This document shows, in pieces, positions 24,995-33,297 of a DNA stretch of 42,606 bases. The stretch covers positions 1-42,606 of the forward strand of contig JAFTXZ010000005.1 in the NCBI GenBank assembly GCA_017461385.1, written 5' to 3'. The position numbers and the translations under genes were made by a program. The notes beneath the pieces were generated by a model. That model saw only the letters and a list, made by a program, of their open reading frames with translations, had not been told where the DNA came from and did not search any database. The DNA is from Clostridia bacterium. GTDB lineage: Bacteria > Bacillota > Clostridia > Oscillospirales > CAG-272. Every line of letters begins with the position of its first letter. The stretch's first letter is position 1.

Positions 24995-25262
24995 AGCCTT
25001 CCCCTTTGCTCGGAGGGGAAGGGGGACCGTCTAAAGACGGTGGATGAGGTGTAGGACCACTAATCTATCCTTTTTTCGATTTCCTCAAGTATTGCCGTAC
25101 AAACTCCCTTGAAGTTTTCAAGCATTTCTAAATTGGAAAATCGAAGCACCTTTGTATCCATTTCACCTAAATATTGGTCTCTCTCTTTGTCCTTTTGTTT
25201 ATATTCTTCTTCATAGTGCTAGGAGCCATCAAGCTCCACTAAAAGCTTAGCTTGTGCAGAAA
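24995..25262. mobile_element. Truncated copy of the DUF559 inverted-repeat element
   Basis: Left R end AGCCTTCCCC, stem ACCGTC/GACGGT, GGTGGATGAGGTGTAG, then the 3' half of a DUF559 gene. The right half, including the other inverted end, is missing; the remnant stops beside the walJ stop codon. A trace of the R module TTGTGCAGA is seen at the broken edge. Confidence 0.8.
25060..25260 (-). pseudogene. DUF559 pseudogene (5' truncated, internal stop)
   Basis: The C-terminal part of the 13907-14266 protein, from about its residue 57 to the stop, is matched with only a few substitutions (for example I90 to T, L100 to M). The catalytic segment reads VELDGS-stop-HY: the CAA codon after GS has become TAG. 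The first half, including the D51 motif, is missing. Near identity to the intact copy argues for a fairly recent duplication. Confidence 0.88.
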
Positions 25263-25264
25263 GC

Positions 25265-26038
25265 TTAATCTATTACTTTTACTATGGTGTCTGCGCCTGC
25301 AACTCTTAAAATTATATTGTGCCCTGTTTCCTCAAGGGCTTTTTTTGACGTATTATAGGCTAAATCCGGAGTGTTATTTTCACGGCTCAGGTGAGCAAGA
25401 GTTATCTGCTCAACTCCACATTCTGCAAGATGAACACAAAGCTTCGCGCAAAGCTCGTTTGACAAGTGCCCGCCCTTTGAAAGAATCCTTTGCTTAAGGT
25501 AATAGGGATATGGTCCTTTTTTTAGCATTTCAACGTCGTGATTTGATTCCAAAACGACCCATTTACACAAGGAAAGCTCGCTTGCTATTCTTTCAGTAAC
25601 GTAGCCCATATCCGTGGCAATTCCCACACTCTCCTCGCCCTTTGTGATAATATAGCCCACGTTTTGGGCACTATCGTGAGGAATTGGGAATGACCTTATT
25701 TTAAGCTCTCCGCACTCCACCTGATATACAACGTCCTGTGGCTGAGCCACCCTTGAGAGACATGAGTCCGCCTTAACTAAATTGGCGTACGAGGGCGCAG
25801 TTATGTAAACGGGAATCCTGTGGCATTTGGAAATTACCTCAAGCCCCGAGGTGTGGTCAGAATGCTCGTGAGTCAGAAAAATAGCAGAAACGGACTCAAG
25901 TCCTCTACCTAATGAACAAAGGGCGGTTTGTATCGCCCTTTGACTCTTTCCTGCATCTATTAAAATGCTTGTTTCCCCGTCGCTCACAAAAATACAGTTT
26001 CCACCGGAGCCTGAATAAAGGGTATAAGCCTCCAGCAT
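25265..26038 (-). CDS. walJ: MBL-fold hydrolase, WalJ/YycJ family
   Basis: 257 residues, the usual size. Metallo-beta-lactamase motifs are complete: GSGGNC at the N-terminus, THEHSDHTSG (metal ligands), H in PIPHDSAQNVGY, TDMGYVT and HLSRENN. The family has been linked to coordination of cell division and DNA replication in Gram-positives; the exact nuclease or hydrolase substrate is not set. Its ATG overlaps the preceding kinase stop (TAATG), so translation is coupled. The walK/walR genes usual nearby are not in the window. Confidence 0.92.
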   Translation of the reverse strand: MLEAYTLYSGSGGNCIFVSDGETSILIDAGKSQRAIQTALCSLGRGLESVSAIFLTHEHSDHTSGLEVISKCHRIPVYITAPSYANLVKADSCLSRVAQPQDVVYQVECGELKIRSFPIPHDSAQNVGYIITKGEESVGIATDMGYVTERIASELSLCKWVVLESNHDVEMLKKGPYPYYLKQRILSKGGHLSNELCAKLCVHLAECGVEQITLAHLSRENNTPDLAYNTSKKALEETGHNIILRVAGADTIVKVID

Positions 26039-27318
26039 TATAGCACCTTAATTGCTCCGTCTGGACGGATTCTCAAAACGTGGCACGCACCCTTGCCAAA
26101 GGCAGAATCAATTGAAGCTCTATATTCCTCAACCTGTGTAAATGGCACGAATGCTTGAATAGTACCTGCAAAGCCTCCGCCGTGAACACGGAAGGCACCG
26201 TCGCCCTCACCCAAAACGGAGTCCGTAATAGCTAGTGCAAGGGAAAGTCCCTGCTCCTGCACGTTCTTTGTGGTATATACGTTTTGCAAATACATAAAGC
26301 TGGAGCGACCAGATTTTTTTACGTAATCAAAGAATTTTGAAATGCTTTCAGACTTAAGAGCCTCCCTTTGAACCTCAACTCTTTCATTTTCATTGAAGAA
26401 GTGAATTGCTCTCAAAATTGCTCTGTCGCCAACCGCTTGGCGAAGCTCGCTAGTCTTGGAAAGAACGGTATCCTTATCAAGCTGACGAAGATAGTCCTTG
26501 CCAAAATAGCCGGCAACGCTCTTCATTTCCTTAGGAACTGATGCGTAATCATCGTTTAGGTCGGCGTGGTTTCCGCCTGTATTTACAATACAAAGTGCAT
26601 AGCCCTTTGCGCTTAGGTCAAATGGAATTTTTTCAATAATTGGATTGGTAGTATCCTCAAAATCTATGTAAACAAAGCCACCAACGGCACACGCCATTTG
26701 GTCCATAAGTCCACAGGGCTTGCCAAAAAATACGTTTTCTGAGAATTGAGCCATTTTTGCAATTTCAACGTTTTCAACCTTGCCCTCGTTATAGAAATAG
26801 TTAAGCATATTGCCCACCATAACCTCAAAGGCTGCTGATGAGGAAAGTCCCGAGCCCTTGAACACGTTTGAGGTTGTGTAAGCGGTGTAGCCACCTATCT
26901 TAAGACCTCTTTTTGAAAAGGCGCTCGCCATTCCTGCAATAAGCGCATTGGACTTAAAGAAATCACTTTCTCTTGGTGCGTTATAGGTATTTGTATCAAC
27001 AACGTCCTCTGGGAATCCCTTGGATTTTATTGTGATAACACCGTTTTCCGTTTTGGTTGCCACTGCAATTATATCAAGATTGATAGAGCCTGCGAGCACC
27101 TTACCGTGGTTATGGTCGGTATGGTTGCCAGAAAGCTCACTTCTTCCAGGCACGGAAAACAGGCTAGCCTCAACGTTACCATAAAGTGATATAAACTCGG
27201 AAATTGCCTCAAGGTATCTTTCTCTTTGAGAGGAAACGTTCTCCTCGCCATATATTGTGGCAAATCTTGAATCAAGCTTGCCCTCCTTTACGTAGCTAAG
27301 TAGCTCCTTAGATTTCAT
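26038..27318 (-). CDS. galK: Galactokinase-family GHMP sugar kinase
   Basis: 426 residues from the ATG at 27318, chosen because AGGAG lies 7 bp before it (an ATG at 27324 is too close to it). GHMP kinase motifs: GRSELSGNHTDHNHG, the ATP loop KGSGLSSSAAFEV, CGLMDQMACAVGG with the catalytic Asp, and HGGGFAGTIQAF. The first motif reads GNHTD where classical galactokinases have GEHTD; that Glu contacts the sugar, so a different sugar or a lineage-specific subtype is possible. Coupled to ymdB upstream and walJ downstream. No galT or galE is nearby. Confidence 0.88.
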   Translation of the reverse strand: MKSKELLSYVKEGKLDSRFATIYGEENVSSQRERYLEAISEFISLYGNVEASLFSVPGRSELSGNHTDHNHGKVLAGSINLDIIAVATKTENGVITIKSKGFPEDVVDTNTYNAPRESDFFKSNALIAGMASAFSKRGLKIGGYTAYTTSNVFKGSGLSSSAAFEVMVGNMLNYFYNEGKVENVEIAKMAQFSENVFFGKPCGLMDQMACAVGGFVYIDFEDTTNPIIEKIPFDLSAKGYALCIVNTGGNHADLNDDYASVPKEMKSVAGYFGKDYLRQLDKDTVLSKTSELRQAVGDRAILRAIHFFNENERVEVQREALKSESISKFFDYVKKSGRSSFMYLQNVYTTKNVQEQGLSLALAITDSVLGEGDGAFRVHGGGFAGTIQAFVPFTQVEEYRASIDSAFGKGACHVLRIRPDGAIKVL

Positions 27319-27320
27319 AA

Positions 27321-28106
27321 TCATTCTCCTATTCTAATATTTTTAACTGAAACACAGCACCCTGTGTCTGTATTTACTTCAAAAATCGCCATATCGCAAG
27401 CTATTTTGCCCTGTGCAAAGTCGAATTTTGAGGGAAGCTTATATCTGATTTTTGAAATAATCGCTTCCTTTTTAACTCCCAAAATGCTCTCCTCTGCGCC
27501 ACACATTCCAACGTCAGACAAGTAGCCACATCGACCCAATAATATTTGAGGGTCGTTGGTTTGAACGTGGGTATGAGTACCAAAGCACACAGACAGCCTG
27601 TCTGCAAAGCTATACGCAATAGTCTTTTTTTCACCGGTTGCCTCTGCGTGAACGTCCAGCACACCAACGTCGTATTTATCCTTATTCCTTTCAAGACATT
27701 TTTCAATTGCCTCAAAGGGACAGGAGACGCTCTCCATATAAACCTGACCCAAAACGTTCATTACCAAGACACGATAGCCCTTTACCTTGATAATGCAATC
27801 GCCATGACCAGGGTTGGCGCTTGGAAAATTCAGAGGTCTTAAAACATATTCATTATCGTCTAAAAATCTGTGGGCAGAGCTTTTTCTGTAAACGTGGTTT
27901 CCCGTTGTGATAACGTCAACACCACAGTCGAAAAGCGCCTTGCCGCTGCTTGAGTCAATACCGTTTGGCTCTGCAGAGTTTTCCCCGTTTGCAATAACCA
28001 AATCAATGCCGTATTGCTTCCTTACGCCCCACAAAATTTTCGCAAGACGCTCAAGGGCAAGAGGACCTGCCACGTCGCCAATGGCTAAAATCTTAATTGT
28101 GTTCAA
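27321..28106 (-). CDS. ymdB: YmdB-family metallophosphoesterase (TIGR00282)
   Basis: 261 residues. Motifs GDVAG, ANGENSA, TGNHVY, LDVHAEATGEKK and GTHTHVQTND are those of YmdB, a dinuclear-metal phosphodiesterase; the Bacillus enzyme acts on 2',3'-cAMP and influences biofilm and sporulation choices. The start is TTG at 28106 after AAGAGAAG; no ATG alternative fits. First gene of a coupled run, ymdB-galK-walJ. Confidence 0.92.
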   Translation of the reverse strand: MNTIKILAIGDVAGPLALERLAKILWGVRKQYGIDLVIANGENSAEPNGIDSSSGKALFDCGVDVITTGNHVYRKSSAHRFLDDNEYVLRPLNFPSANPGHGDCIIKVKGYRVLVMNVLGQVYMESVSCPFEAIEKCLERNKDKYDVGVLDVHAEATGEKKTIAYSFADRLSVCFGTHTHVQTNDPQILLGRCGYLSDVGMCGAEESILGVKKEAIISKIRYKLPSKFDFAQGKIACDMAIFEVNTDTGCCVSVKNIRIGE

Positions 28107-28209
28107 ATTTCTTCTCTTTTCTATGCCGATAAACGGCTGATTTTAAGCCCTCATTCAAAAATCCGAAGGCTATTTTTCAAAAAATGCAATAATCTCCTAC
28201 GCTTAGTCA

Positions 28210-28670
28210 ACTAAAGGTAGCCTTCCACTTGAGGCGATTCCCCTGTGAGGGCACCCTTTAGGGCGTGCCTTGTGCAGAAATGTCGCAAAGCGACAAAAGG
28301 GTTCCTGTTTTGGAAAAAAAGGGGGACCGTCTAAAGACGGTGGATTAAGTGACACTCGAAAACTTGTTTTCGTTAGTGGAACTTATGCACGGGAACAAAG
28401 TGAGTCGCAGAGGTGTAGCCTCTAAAGAGGCGTCTACGCAACGCAAAGTTGCGCACCGTCAACTAATAGTGGACAAAAGTAAACGGATAGTTGACAAAAT
28501 GCGAAAATTCCTCTCTACGATTCGTAGAATTTTTCAAGGTTTTGAAAAAATAGGGGGGCAATGTACCATTTTTGGTACATAGCTTTTTTGAAAAAATTAA
28601 TTTTGCTTGCAGGTTTGCTAAAAAACAGACCCCAATGTCCCATTTTTGGTACATTGGAATTTGCAAAAAT
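28210..28670 (+). repeat. Composite repeat R-B-E
   Basis: R unit from AGCCTTCC at 28219 to about 28446, containing GGGCGTGCC, TGTCGC/GCGACA, ACCGTC/GACGGT, CGAAAAC/GTTTTCG and GCCTC/GAGGC modules. A short B part follows (28455-28490), then an E block: GCGAAAATTCCTCTCTACGA, hairpin TGTACCATTTTTGGTACA (28562-28579) and a degenerate second hairpin (28635-28654). Very similar to 42.10-42.58 kb. It lies between ymdB and pncB; bases 28671-28735 show nothing further. Confidence 0.85.
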
Positions 28671-28735
28671 CAAAGCTTTTTACAGCTTTACAAAAAGCGT
28701 GGCTTTTGTCTGTTGCCCTGCTTCAGGATAAGCTA

Positions 28736-30175
28736 TTATCTTTTCTTTAATAGCTCATGCTTTTCATCCCAGAGCCTTTGAGATAGGTCTACGTAATAGT
28801 TATGTGGGTTTTCAAATCTCAAAACCTCGTCCCAAATTGTGGAAAGCTCTCTTTGGCAATTCTCTCTTATTTCCCTTACGCTTGGGGACTCATAAACGCA
28901 TTTGCCATTTTCAAAAATAGGCACAAGCATCTCACGCAAAACGTAATTTTCCATGGTCTTTTTCTTCCAAACGTGCTCAGGGTCAAACAGCTCGTAGGGC
29001 TTAGTATCATCAATAACCTCGTCGTGAACGGTGATAAGGTCAGCCTCTGCCTTGCCTGTGTCCTTGGAATAAAATCTATAAAGCTTCTTAAAATCTGGAT
29101 TTGTAATCTTTGCAATATTTTCGCTTATCTTGATTTTTGGTTGAATCTTACCGTCCCTTTCAACGGCACAAAGCTTGTAAACGCAACCGAAAACAGGCTC
29201 GCTCTTTGAGGTAATCATTCTTTCGCCTACGCCAAAGGCATCAACCTGTGCGCCCTGCATCAAAATATCACGAATAATGTACTCGTCAAGAGAGTTGGAA
29301 ACTGTAATTCTGCACTTTTCCAAGCCTGCTGAGTCAAGCATTTTTCTAATCTTCTTAGTAAGGTAGGTAATATCGCCAGAGTCAAGACGGATTGCACAAT
29401 GCTCCCTTTCCTCATCGCTTAAAACCTCCTTAAATACCTTAATTGCGTTTGGCACGCCTGATTTTAATACGTTATAGGTATCAACAAGCAAGGTAGGATT
29501 CTTTGGGTAAAGCTGGCAGTAGGTCTTAAACGCCTCATACTCGCTATCAAACATTTGCACCCAGGAGTGCGCCATAGTTCCACCTGCCGGCACACCAAAC
29601 ATTATATCTGCCAAGGTGCAGGCGGTTGAGCCACAGCCACCAATATAAGCAGCGCGAGCACCATAAAGCGCAGCGTCAGGACCATGAGCACGGCGTGAGC
29701 CAAATTCCGATACAGCTCTGCCCTGAGCTGCACGAACAATTCTCGACGCCTTAGTAGCCACAAGGCACTGATGGTTAAATATTAACAAAATAAAAGTTTC
29801 AATAAATTGAGCCTCCATTGCGTTGGCGCGCACGGTCATAATAGGCTCACCTGGGAATATTACAGTTCCCTCTGGCACTGCCCATATATCTCCTGTAAAC
29901 TTAAAGGTAGAAAGATACTCAAGAAAGCCCTCGTCAAAAAGATTTTTTGAACGAAGATACTCAATGTCCTCAGAGCTGAACTTAATAGACTTGATGTACT
30001 CGATTATTTGCTCAAGTCCTGCGCAGATAGCATAGCCTCCTCCGTCGGGCACCTTGCGGAAAAACACGTCGAAGTAAGCAATCTTGTCCTTCATTTCTGA
30101 ATTAAAGTAGCCTCTTGCCATGGTAAGCTCATAAAAATCGCACAAAAGCGTTAAATCTCTCTTATCAATGTTCAT
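28736..30175 (-). CDS. pncB: Nicotinate phosphoribosyltransferase
   Basis: 479 residues. Makes nicotinate mononucleotide from nicotinate and PRPP, the entry step of NAD salvage. Recognisable are LLCDFYELTMARGYF at the N-terminus, the EFGSRRAHGPDAA segment, GGTMAHSWVQ with the phosphoenzyme-type His, the LLVDTYNV strand, and the IRLDSGDI phosphate-binding region. Length fits the long Gram-positive type. ATG preceded by AAAGGAG. It is divergent from nadE, the last step of the pathway, across a 112-bp shared promoter region. Confidence 0.96.
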   Translation of the reverse strand: MNIDKRDLTLLCDFYELTMARGYFNSEMKDKIAYFDVFFRKVPDGGGYAICAGLEQIIEYIKSIKFSSEDIEYLRSKNLFDEGFLEYLSTFKFTGDIWAVPEGTVIFPGEPIMTVRANAMEAQFIETFILLIFNHQCLVATKASRIVRAAQGRAVSEFGSRRAHGPDAALYGARAAYIGGCGSTACTLADIMFGVPAGGTMAHSWVQMFDSEYEAFKTYCQLYPKNPTLLVDTYNVLKSGVPNAIKVFKEVLSDEEREHCAIRLDSGDITYLTKKIRKMLDSAGLEKCRITVSNSLDEYIIRDILMQGAQVDAFGVGERMITSKSEPVFGCVYKLCAVERDGKIQPKIKISENIAKITNPDFKKLYRFYSKDTGKAEADLITVHDEVIDDTKPYELFDPEHVWKKKTMENYVLREMLVPIFENGKCVYESPSVREIRENCQRELSTIWDEVLRFENPHNYYVDLSQRLWDEKHELLKKR

Positions 30176-30202
30176 AATTTGTCTCCTTTATGAAAAATAA
30201 TA

Positions 30203-30231
30203 TTGAAATTTCACTTTTATGATTATATAAT
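30203..30231 (+). promoter_or_regulatory. nadE promoter, overlapping the pncB promoter
   Basis: TTGAAA (30203-30208), 17-bp spacer, TATAAT (30226-30231). Its -10 overlaps that of the opposing pncB promoter. Confidence 0.75.
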
Positions 30232-30255
30232 AAAATAAAAGGCGCAAAATTTCAA
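30227..30255 (-). promoter_or_regulatory. pncB promoter, overlapping the nadE promoter
   Basis: On minus, TTGAAA (30255-30250), 17-bp spacer, TATTAT (30232-30227). Both -35 boxes lie in 9-bp inverted arms TTGAAATTT/AAATTTCAA. Confidence 0.7.
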
Positions 30256-30287
30256 GTACTTTTTCATAAATAAAGGAGTAAAACCCA

Positions 30288-32207
30288 ATGAAAGACGGAT
30301 TTGTAAAGATAAAGACTATCTCTCCAGAAATTGAGCTGGGTAATCCAAGCTATAATAAGGAGCTTATTATTGACGAAATGCTCAAGGCGCAAAAGGAGGG
30401 AGTTCAGATTCTTGTTTTTCCCGAGCTTTGTCTATGTGGCGCAACTCTCGGAGATTACGCATATAACGAGGCTATGCTAAAGGGCTGTGAAAATGCTCTT
30501 GAGCAAATTATATCGGTTACTAAGCCCAGCCCACTCACCTTCATCGGATTGCCCGTGGCATATCATTCTCAAGTCTATAGCACGGTTGCAGTCGTTAAGG
30601 ACGGGGAGCTTCTTTGCCTTGTGCCTAAGCGCACCTCCATTAAGGGAGCTAATATGCCTGACAAAACTCATTGTGATTATGCAGATAACACATTCTCAAT
30701 TGATGAATATGCAGGTTGCTTTTCTCCGATAAACGGCGCAGTTTTAGTTCACAGGTGCGAGGAGCTTGAAAATCTTGCAGTAGGCTGTGAAATCGGCATT
30801 GATTCAAGAATCGGTGGCGAGCTTGTTGCCAATGGAGCTACGATTATTGTAAACCCCTGTGCTTGTAAGGAAACGGTTACAAGCGAAAGGGAGCTTGTGG
30901 AATATGCAAAAACAAAAAGTAAAAGACTAAATTGTGGCTACGTAATTTGTAATCCTGCCACCTCAGAGTCAACCTCACAGGCAGTTTACAGCGCCCACAA
31001 TATCATTTGTGAAAACGGTGATGTTTTGGCAGAAAGTAAGCCCTTTGAGAGCAAAAATGGCGAGTGCGTGTCTGAAATTGACGTTAATTACCTAGCCAAT
31101 AAGCGTCGTGCTCTCGGTGTAAATATGGGCTGGGACAACAGGCTTTATGGTGCTTATTTCAAGGTTGATACGGAGCTGGAAACAGCTCTTACAAGAAAAA
31201 TAAATCCTTATCCATTCCTTGAGGAAAATGAAGACGTGCTTTGGGAAAAATGCGACAAAATTTTCAAAATGGAGTCCGTTGCCCTTGCAAGGCGTCTAAA
31301 GACCTCTCGCTCCCGCTGTATGGTAATCGGCATTTCTGGCGGACTTGACTCTACCCTTGCTCTAATTACTTGCGTGAAATGCGCCGAGGAGCTTGGCTGG
31401 GATAGGGAAAAAATTATTGCAGTTACTATGCCATGCTTTGGCACAACAAAGAGAACAAAAAATAACGCAACTGAGCTTTGTACCTCCCTTGGTGTTACTC
31501 TAAAGGAGGTTGACATAACTAAGGCAGTTACCGTTCACTTGTCCGATATTGGACACTCCCTTGAGGATAAGAGCGTTACCTACGAAAATGCGCAGGCCCG
31601 TGAAAGAACACAGGTGCTTATGGATATTGCAAATCGCGAGGGTGGAATTGTTATTGGCACAGGCGATATGAGTGAGGGCGCTCTTGGCTGGAGCACCTAC
31701 AACGGCGACCAGATGTCAATGTATAACGTAAATGCCTCTATTCCTAAAACACTTGTTAGAAAAATGGTTGAGCGCGCTTGTGAGTACTTTGGCTCGCCTA
31801 CCTGCGATATACTAAGAGACGTTTTGGCAACTCCTGTTTCTCCTGAGCTCTTGCCTCATAAGGACGGAGAAATTCAGCAAAAAACCGAGGATTTAGTAGG
31901 TCCTTACGACCTGCACGACTTTTTCCTTTATAACTTCGTGGGCAGAGGCTTCCCACCGTCAAAGGTGCATCGCTTGGCAAACGTTGCCTTCCTTGGCATT
32001 TACGATAGCAACACTATATATAAATGGTTGGAAATCTTCATCAAGCGATACTTCTCCCAGCATTTTAAGCGTAGCTGTTCACCAGATAGCATAGCGCTTG
32101 GCTCCGTGTCCCTTGGAAAGGGCGAGCTTTCAATGCCTGGCGATATGTCCTGCCGTATGTATCTTGAGGAATTGAAATCCGTTCTGGACCCAGAGGATGA
32201 GGACTAG
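30288..32207 (+). CDS. nadE: Glutamine-dependent NAD+ synthetase
   Basis: 639 residues, two domains. The N-terminal nitrilase-like glutaminase has the triad E46 (FPELCLCG), K114 (VPKRT) and Cys167 (VGCEIG). The C-terminal synthetase has the PP-loop GISGGLDSTLAL and GTGDMSEGALGW. It converts nicotinate adenine dinucleotide to NAD using glutamine nitrogen. ATG after AAAGGAG. With pncB across the shared promoter, this gives the two outer steps of nicotinate salvage; nadD is not here. Ends at the terminator 32231-32252. Confidence 0.97.
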   Translation: MKDGFVKIKTISPEIELGNPSYNKELIIDEMLKAQKEGVQILVFPELCLCGATLGDYAYNEAMLKGCENALEQIISVTKPSPLTFIGLPVAYHSQVYSTVAVVKDGELLCLVPKRTSIKGANMPDKTHCDYADNTFSIDEYAGCFSPINGAVLVHRCEELENLAVGCEIGIDSRIGGELVANGATIIVNPCACKETVTSERELVEYAKTKSKRLNCGYVICNPATSESTSQAVYSAHNIICENGDVLAESKPFESKNGECVSEIDVNYLANKRRALGVNMGWDNRLYGAYFKVDTELETALTRKINPYPFLEENEDVLWEKCDKIFKMESVALARRLKTSRSRCMVIGISGGLDSTLALITCVKCAEELGWDREKIIAVTMPCFGTTKRTKNNATELCTSLGVTLKEVDITKAVTVHLSDIGHSLEDKSVTYENAQARERTQVLMDIANREGGIVIGTGDMSEGALGWSTYNGDQMSMYNVNASIPKTLVRKMVERACEYFGSPTCDILRDVLATPVSPELLPHKDGEIQQKTEDLVGPYDLHDFFLYNFVGRGFPPSKVHRLANVAFLGIYDSNTIYKWLEIFIKRYFSQHFKRSCSPDSIALGSVSLGKGELSMPGDMSCRMYLEELKSVLDPEDED

Positions 32208-32230
32208 ACCAAGCAGATATATAAACAAAA

Positions 32231-32252
32231 AAGGCTTTCCCACGAAAGCCTT
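32231..32252 (+). terminator. nadE terminator
   Basis: AAGGCTTTC-CCAC-GAAAGCCTT followed by a run of T. Confidence 0.92.
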
Positions 32253-32308
32253 TTTTTCTTCTTTACCTTTTACAAGGCTTGACTATTCCAATTTATAGTT
32301 CTTGTTCC

Positions 32309-32371
32309 CTTTGCGCAACTCTGCGTTTCCTTTGCGCAACTTTCCGTTTCCTTTGCGCAACTCTGCGTTTC
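32309..32371 (+). repeat. Three tandem 21-bp repeats
   Basis: Units at 32309-32329, 32330-32350 and 32351-32371 of CTTTGCGCAACTCTGCGTTTC; the middle one differs at a few positions. They abut the E hairpin at 32376. The TTTGCG start is shared with B/R junctions elsewhere. Confidence 0.85.
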
Positions 32372-32945
32372 CCAATGTACCAAAAATGGTACATTGAAGC
32401 CTGTTTTTTTACAAGTCCTTGTAGATTCTACGAATAGTAGAGAGGAATTTTCGCATTTTGTCAACTATCCGTTTACTTTTGTCCACTTTTAGTTGACGAT
32501 TGACTACTATTAGTTGACGGTTGTCTACTCTTAGTTGACGATTGACTACTTTGCGTTGCGTAAACGCCCTTTAGAGGCTACACCTCATCCACCGTCTTAA
32601 GACGGTCCCCCTTCCCCTCCAAACAAAGGGGAAGGCTGTTCTCTTAGTTGACGATTGCTTGCGAAAAGGGGTACTTGTTATCTATCATTAGTGATATATC
32701 ATTTCCTATCTATCACTAGATATCTATCACTAGTGAAAGAGGCAGACGTGAAAATGTGGCTTTTTGCGTTGCAAAAAGAACTTCATTCACAACGATGTTG
32801 AGAAGAGGCTTTTTGCTGAGGCAAAAAGAACTTCGGCGAGCCTTATGCTTGCAAGCAGACAACGGCTCTTGCCTCGTTTACGAACTTCATTTGTGGCAAA
32901 GCCACAAAGAGAAGTGAGAATCTCTCAACCCCCGACAAAAAGAAA
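32372..32945 (-). repeat. Composite repeat E-B-R-B-A plus small hairpins
   Basis: Hairpin TGTACC-AAAAAT-GGTACA (32376-32393), the E tail with TACGAATAGTAGAGAGGAAT, B units (about 32465-32545), an R unit (32550-32637), one B unit, and an A array with ATCACTAGTG (32668-32745). From 32755 to 32930 several small stem-loops occur (CTTTTTGC/GCAAAAAG twice, TTGTGGC/GCCACAA) resembling those at 10.31 kb. No gene is supported. Confidence 0.8.
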
Positions 32946-32971
32946 ACCCCGATGGAAATAATCCATCGGGG
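32938..32971 (-). terminator. Terminator of the tRNA-Ser transcript
   Basis: Stem CCCCGATGGA/TCCATCGGGG (32947-32971) followed on minus by TTTTCTTTTTG. Confidence 0.9.
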
Positions 32972-32978
32972 ATTTTCT

Positions 32979-33071
32979 TGGCGGAGTTGAGAAGATTCGA
33001 ACTTCCGCGCCGGTTACCCGGCCTACACCCTTAGCAGGGGCGCCTCTTACAGCCAACTTGAGTACAACTCC
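32979..33071 (-). tRNA. tRNA-Ser (anticodon GCU)
   Basis: 93 nt with encoded CCA. Acceptor GGAGTTG/CAACTCC, D stem CTC/GAG, anticodon loop CTGCTAA with GCT in the centre, long variable arm GCCGG-GTAA-CCGGC as in class II tRNAs, T loop TTCGAAT. It reads AGC/AGU codons. Transcribed from a near-consensus promoter 107 bp upstream, with a structured leader between; terminator directly downstream. Confidence 0.95.
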
Positions 33072-33171
33072 GTATGGTGCAAAATGCACGTGGGCTTGTC
33101 GCAAAGGTGTCTGCTAACCACCTAAGCACCCATACCAAGAATGGTATTGAAAGCTAAAATTTATAGCTTGC
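33072..33171 (-). ncRNA. Structured leader upstream of tRNA-Ser, possibly a separate small RNA
   Basis: From the predicted start near 33171 the minus transcript can form AGCTA/TAGCT, then ATACCA-TTCT-TGGTAT, then a larger element at 33135-33072 closed by GTATGG/CCATAC, with inner hairpins AGGTG/CACCT and GTGCA-TTT-TGCAC. The last base abuts the tRNA 5' end. It does not have the cloverleaf of a tRNA nor the GGAA-loop core of SRP RNA. I do not recognise the family. Confidence 0.45.
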
Positions 33172-33177
33172 TCTACA

Positions 33178-33205
33178 ATTATATCACAAAAAATGTTTTT
33201 GTCAA
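33178..33205 (-). promoter_or_regulatory. Consensus promoter of the leader/tRNA-Ser transcript
   Basis: On minus, TTGACA (33205-33200) and TATAAT (33183-33178), both perfect hexamers, 16-bp spacer. Confidence 0.88.
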
Positions 33206-33243
33206 TAGTTTTTAGTTATTTTGTTCTAATAGGTCCTTGCGCA

Positions 33244-33272
33244 TTGACTTTAAGCGAAAATTAATGTATAAT
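33244..33272 (+). promoter_or_regulatory. Promoter of the DUF6273 gene
   Basis: TTGACT (33244-33249), 17-bp spacer, TATAAT (33267-33272), then AAGGAG before the ATG at 33298. Confidence 0.85.
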
Positions 33273-33297
33273 AAATAAAAAATACCAAGGAGAAAAA

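Noticed and set aside
33072-33135. A second tRNA gene beside tRNA-Ser
   Set aside because: There is no seven-base acceptor with a T loop, and no anticodon arm can be drawn; the fold is closed by a different stem.
33072-33171. Signal recognition particle RNA
   Set aside because: The conserved asymmetric loop and GGAA tetraloop core of SRP helix 8 are absent.
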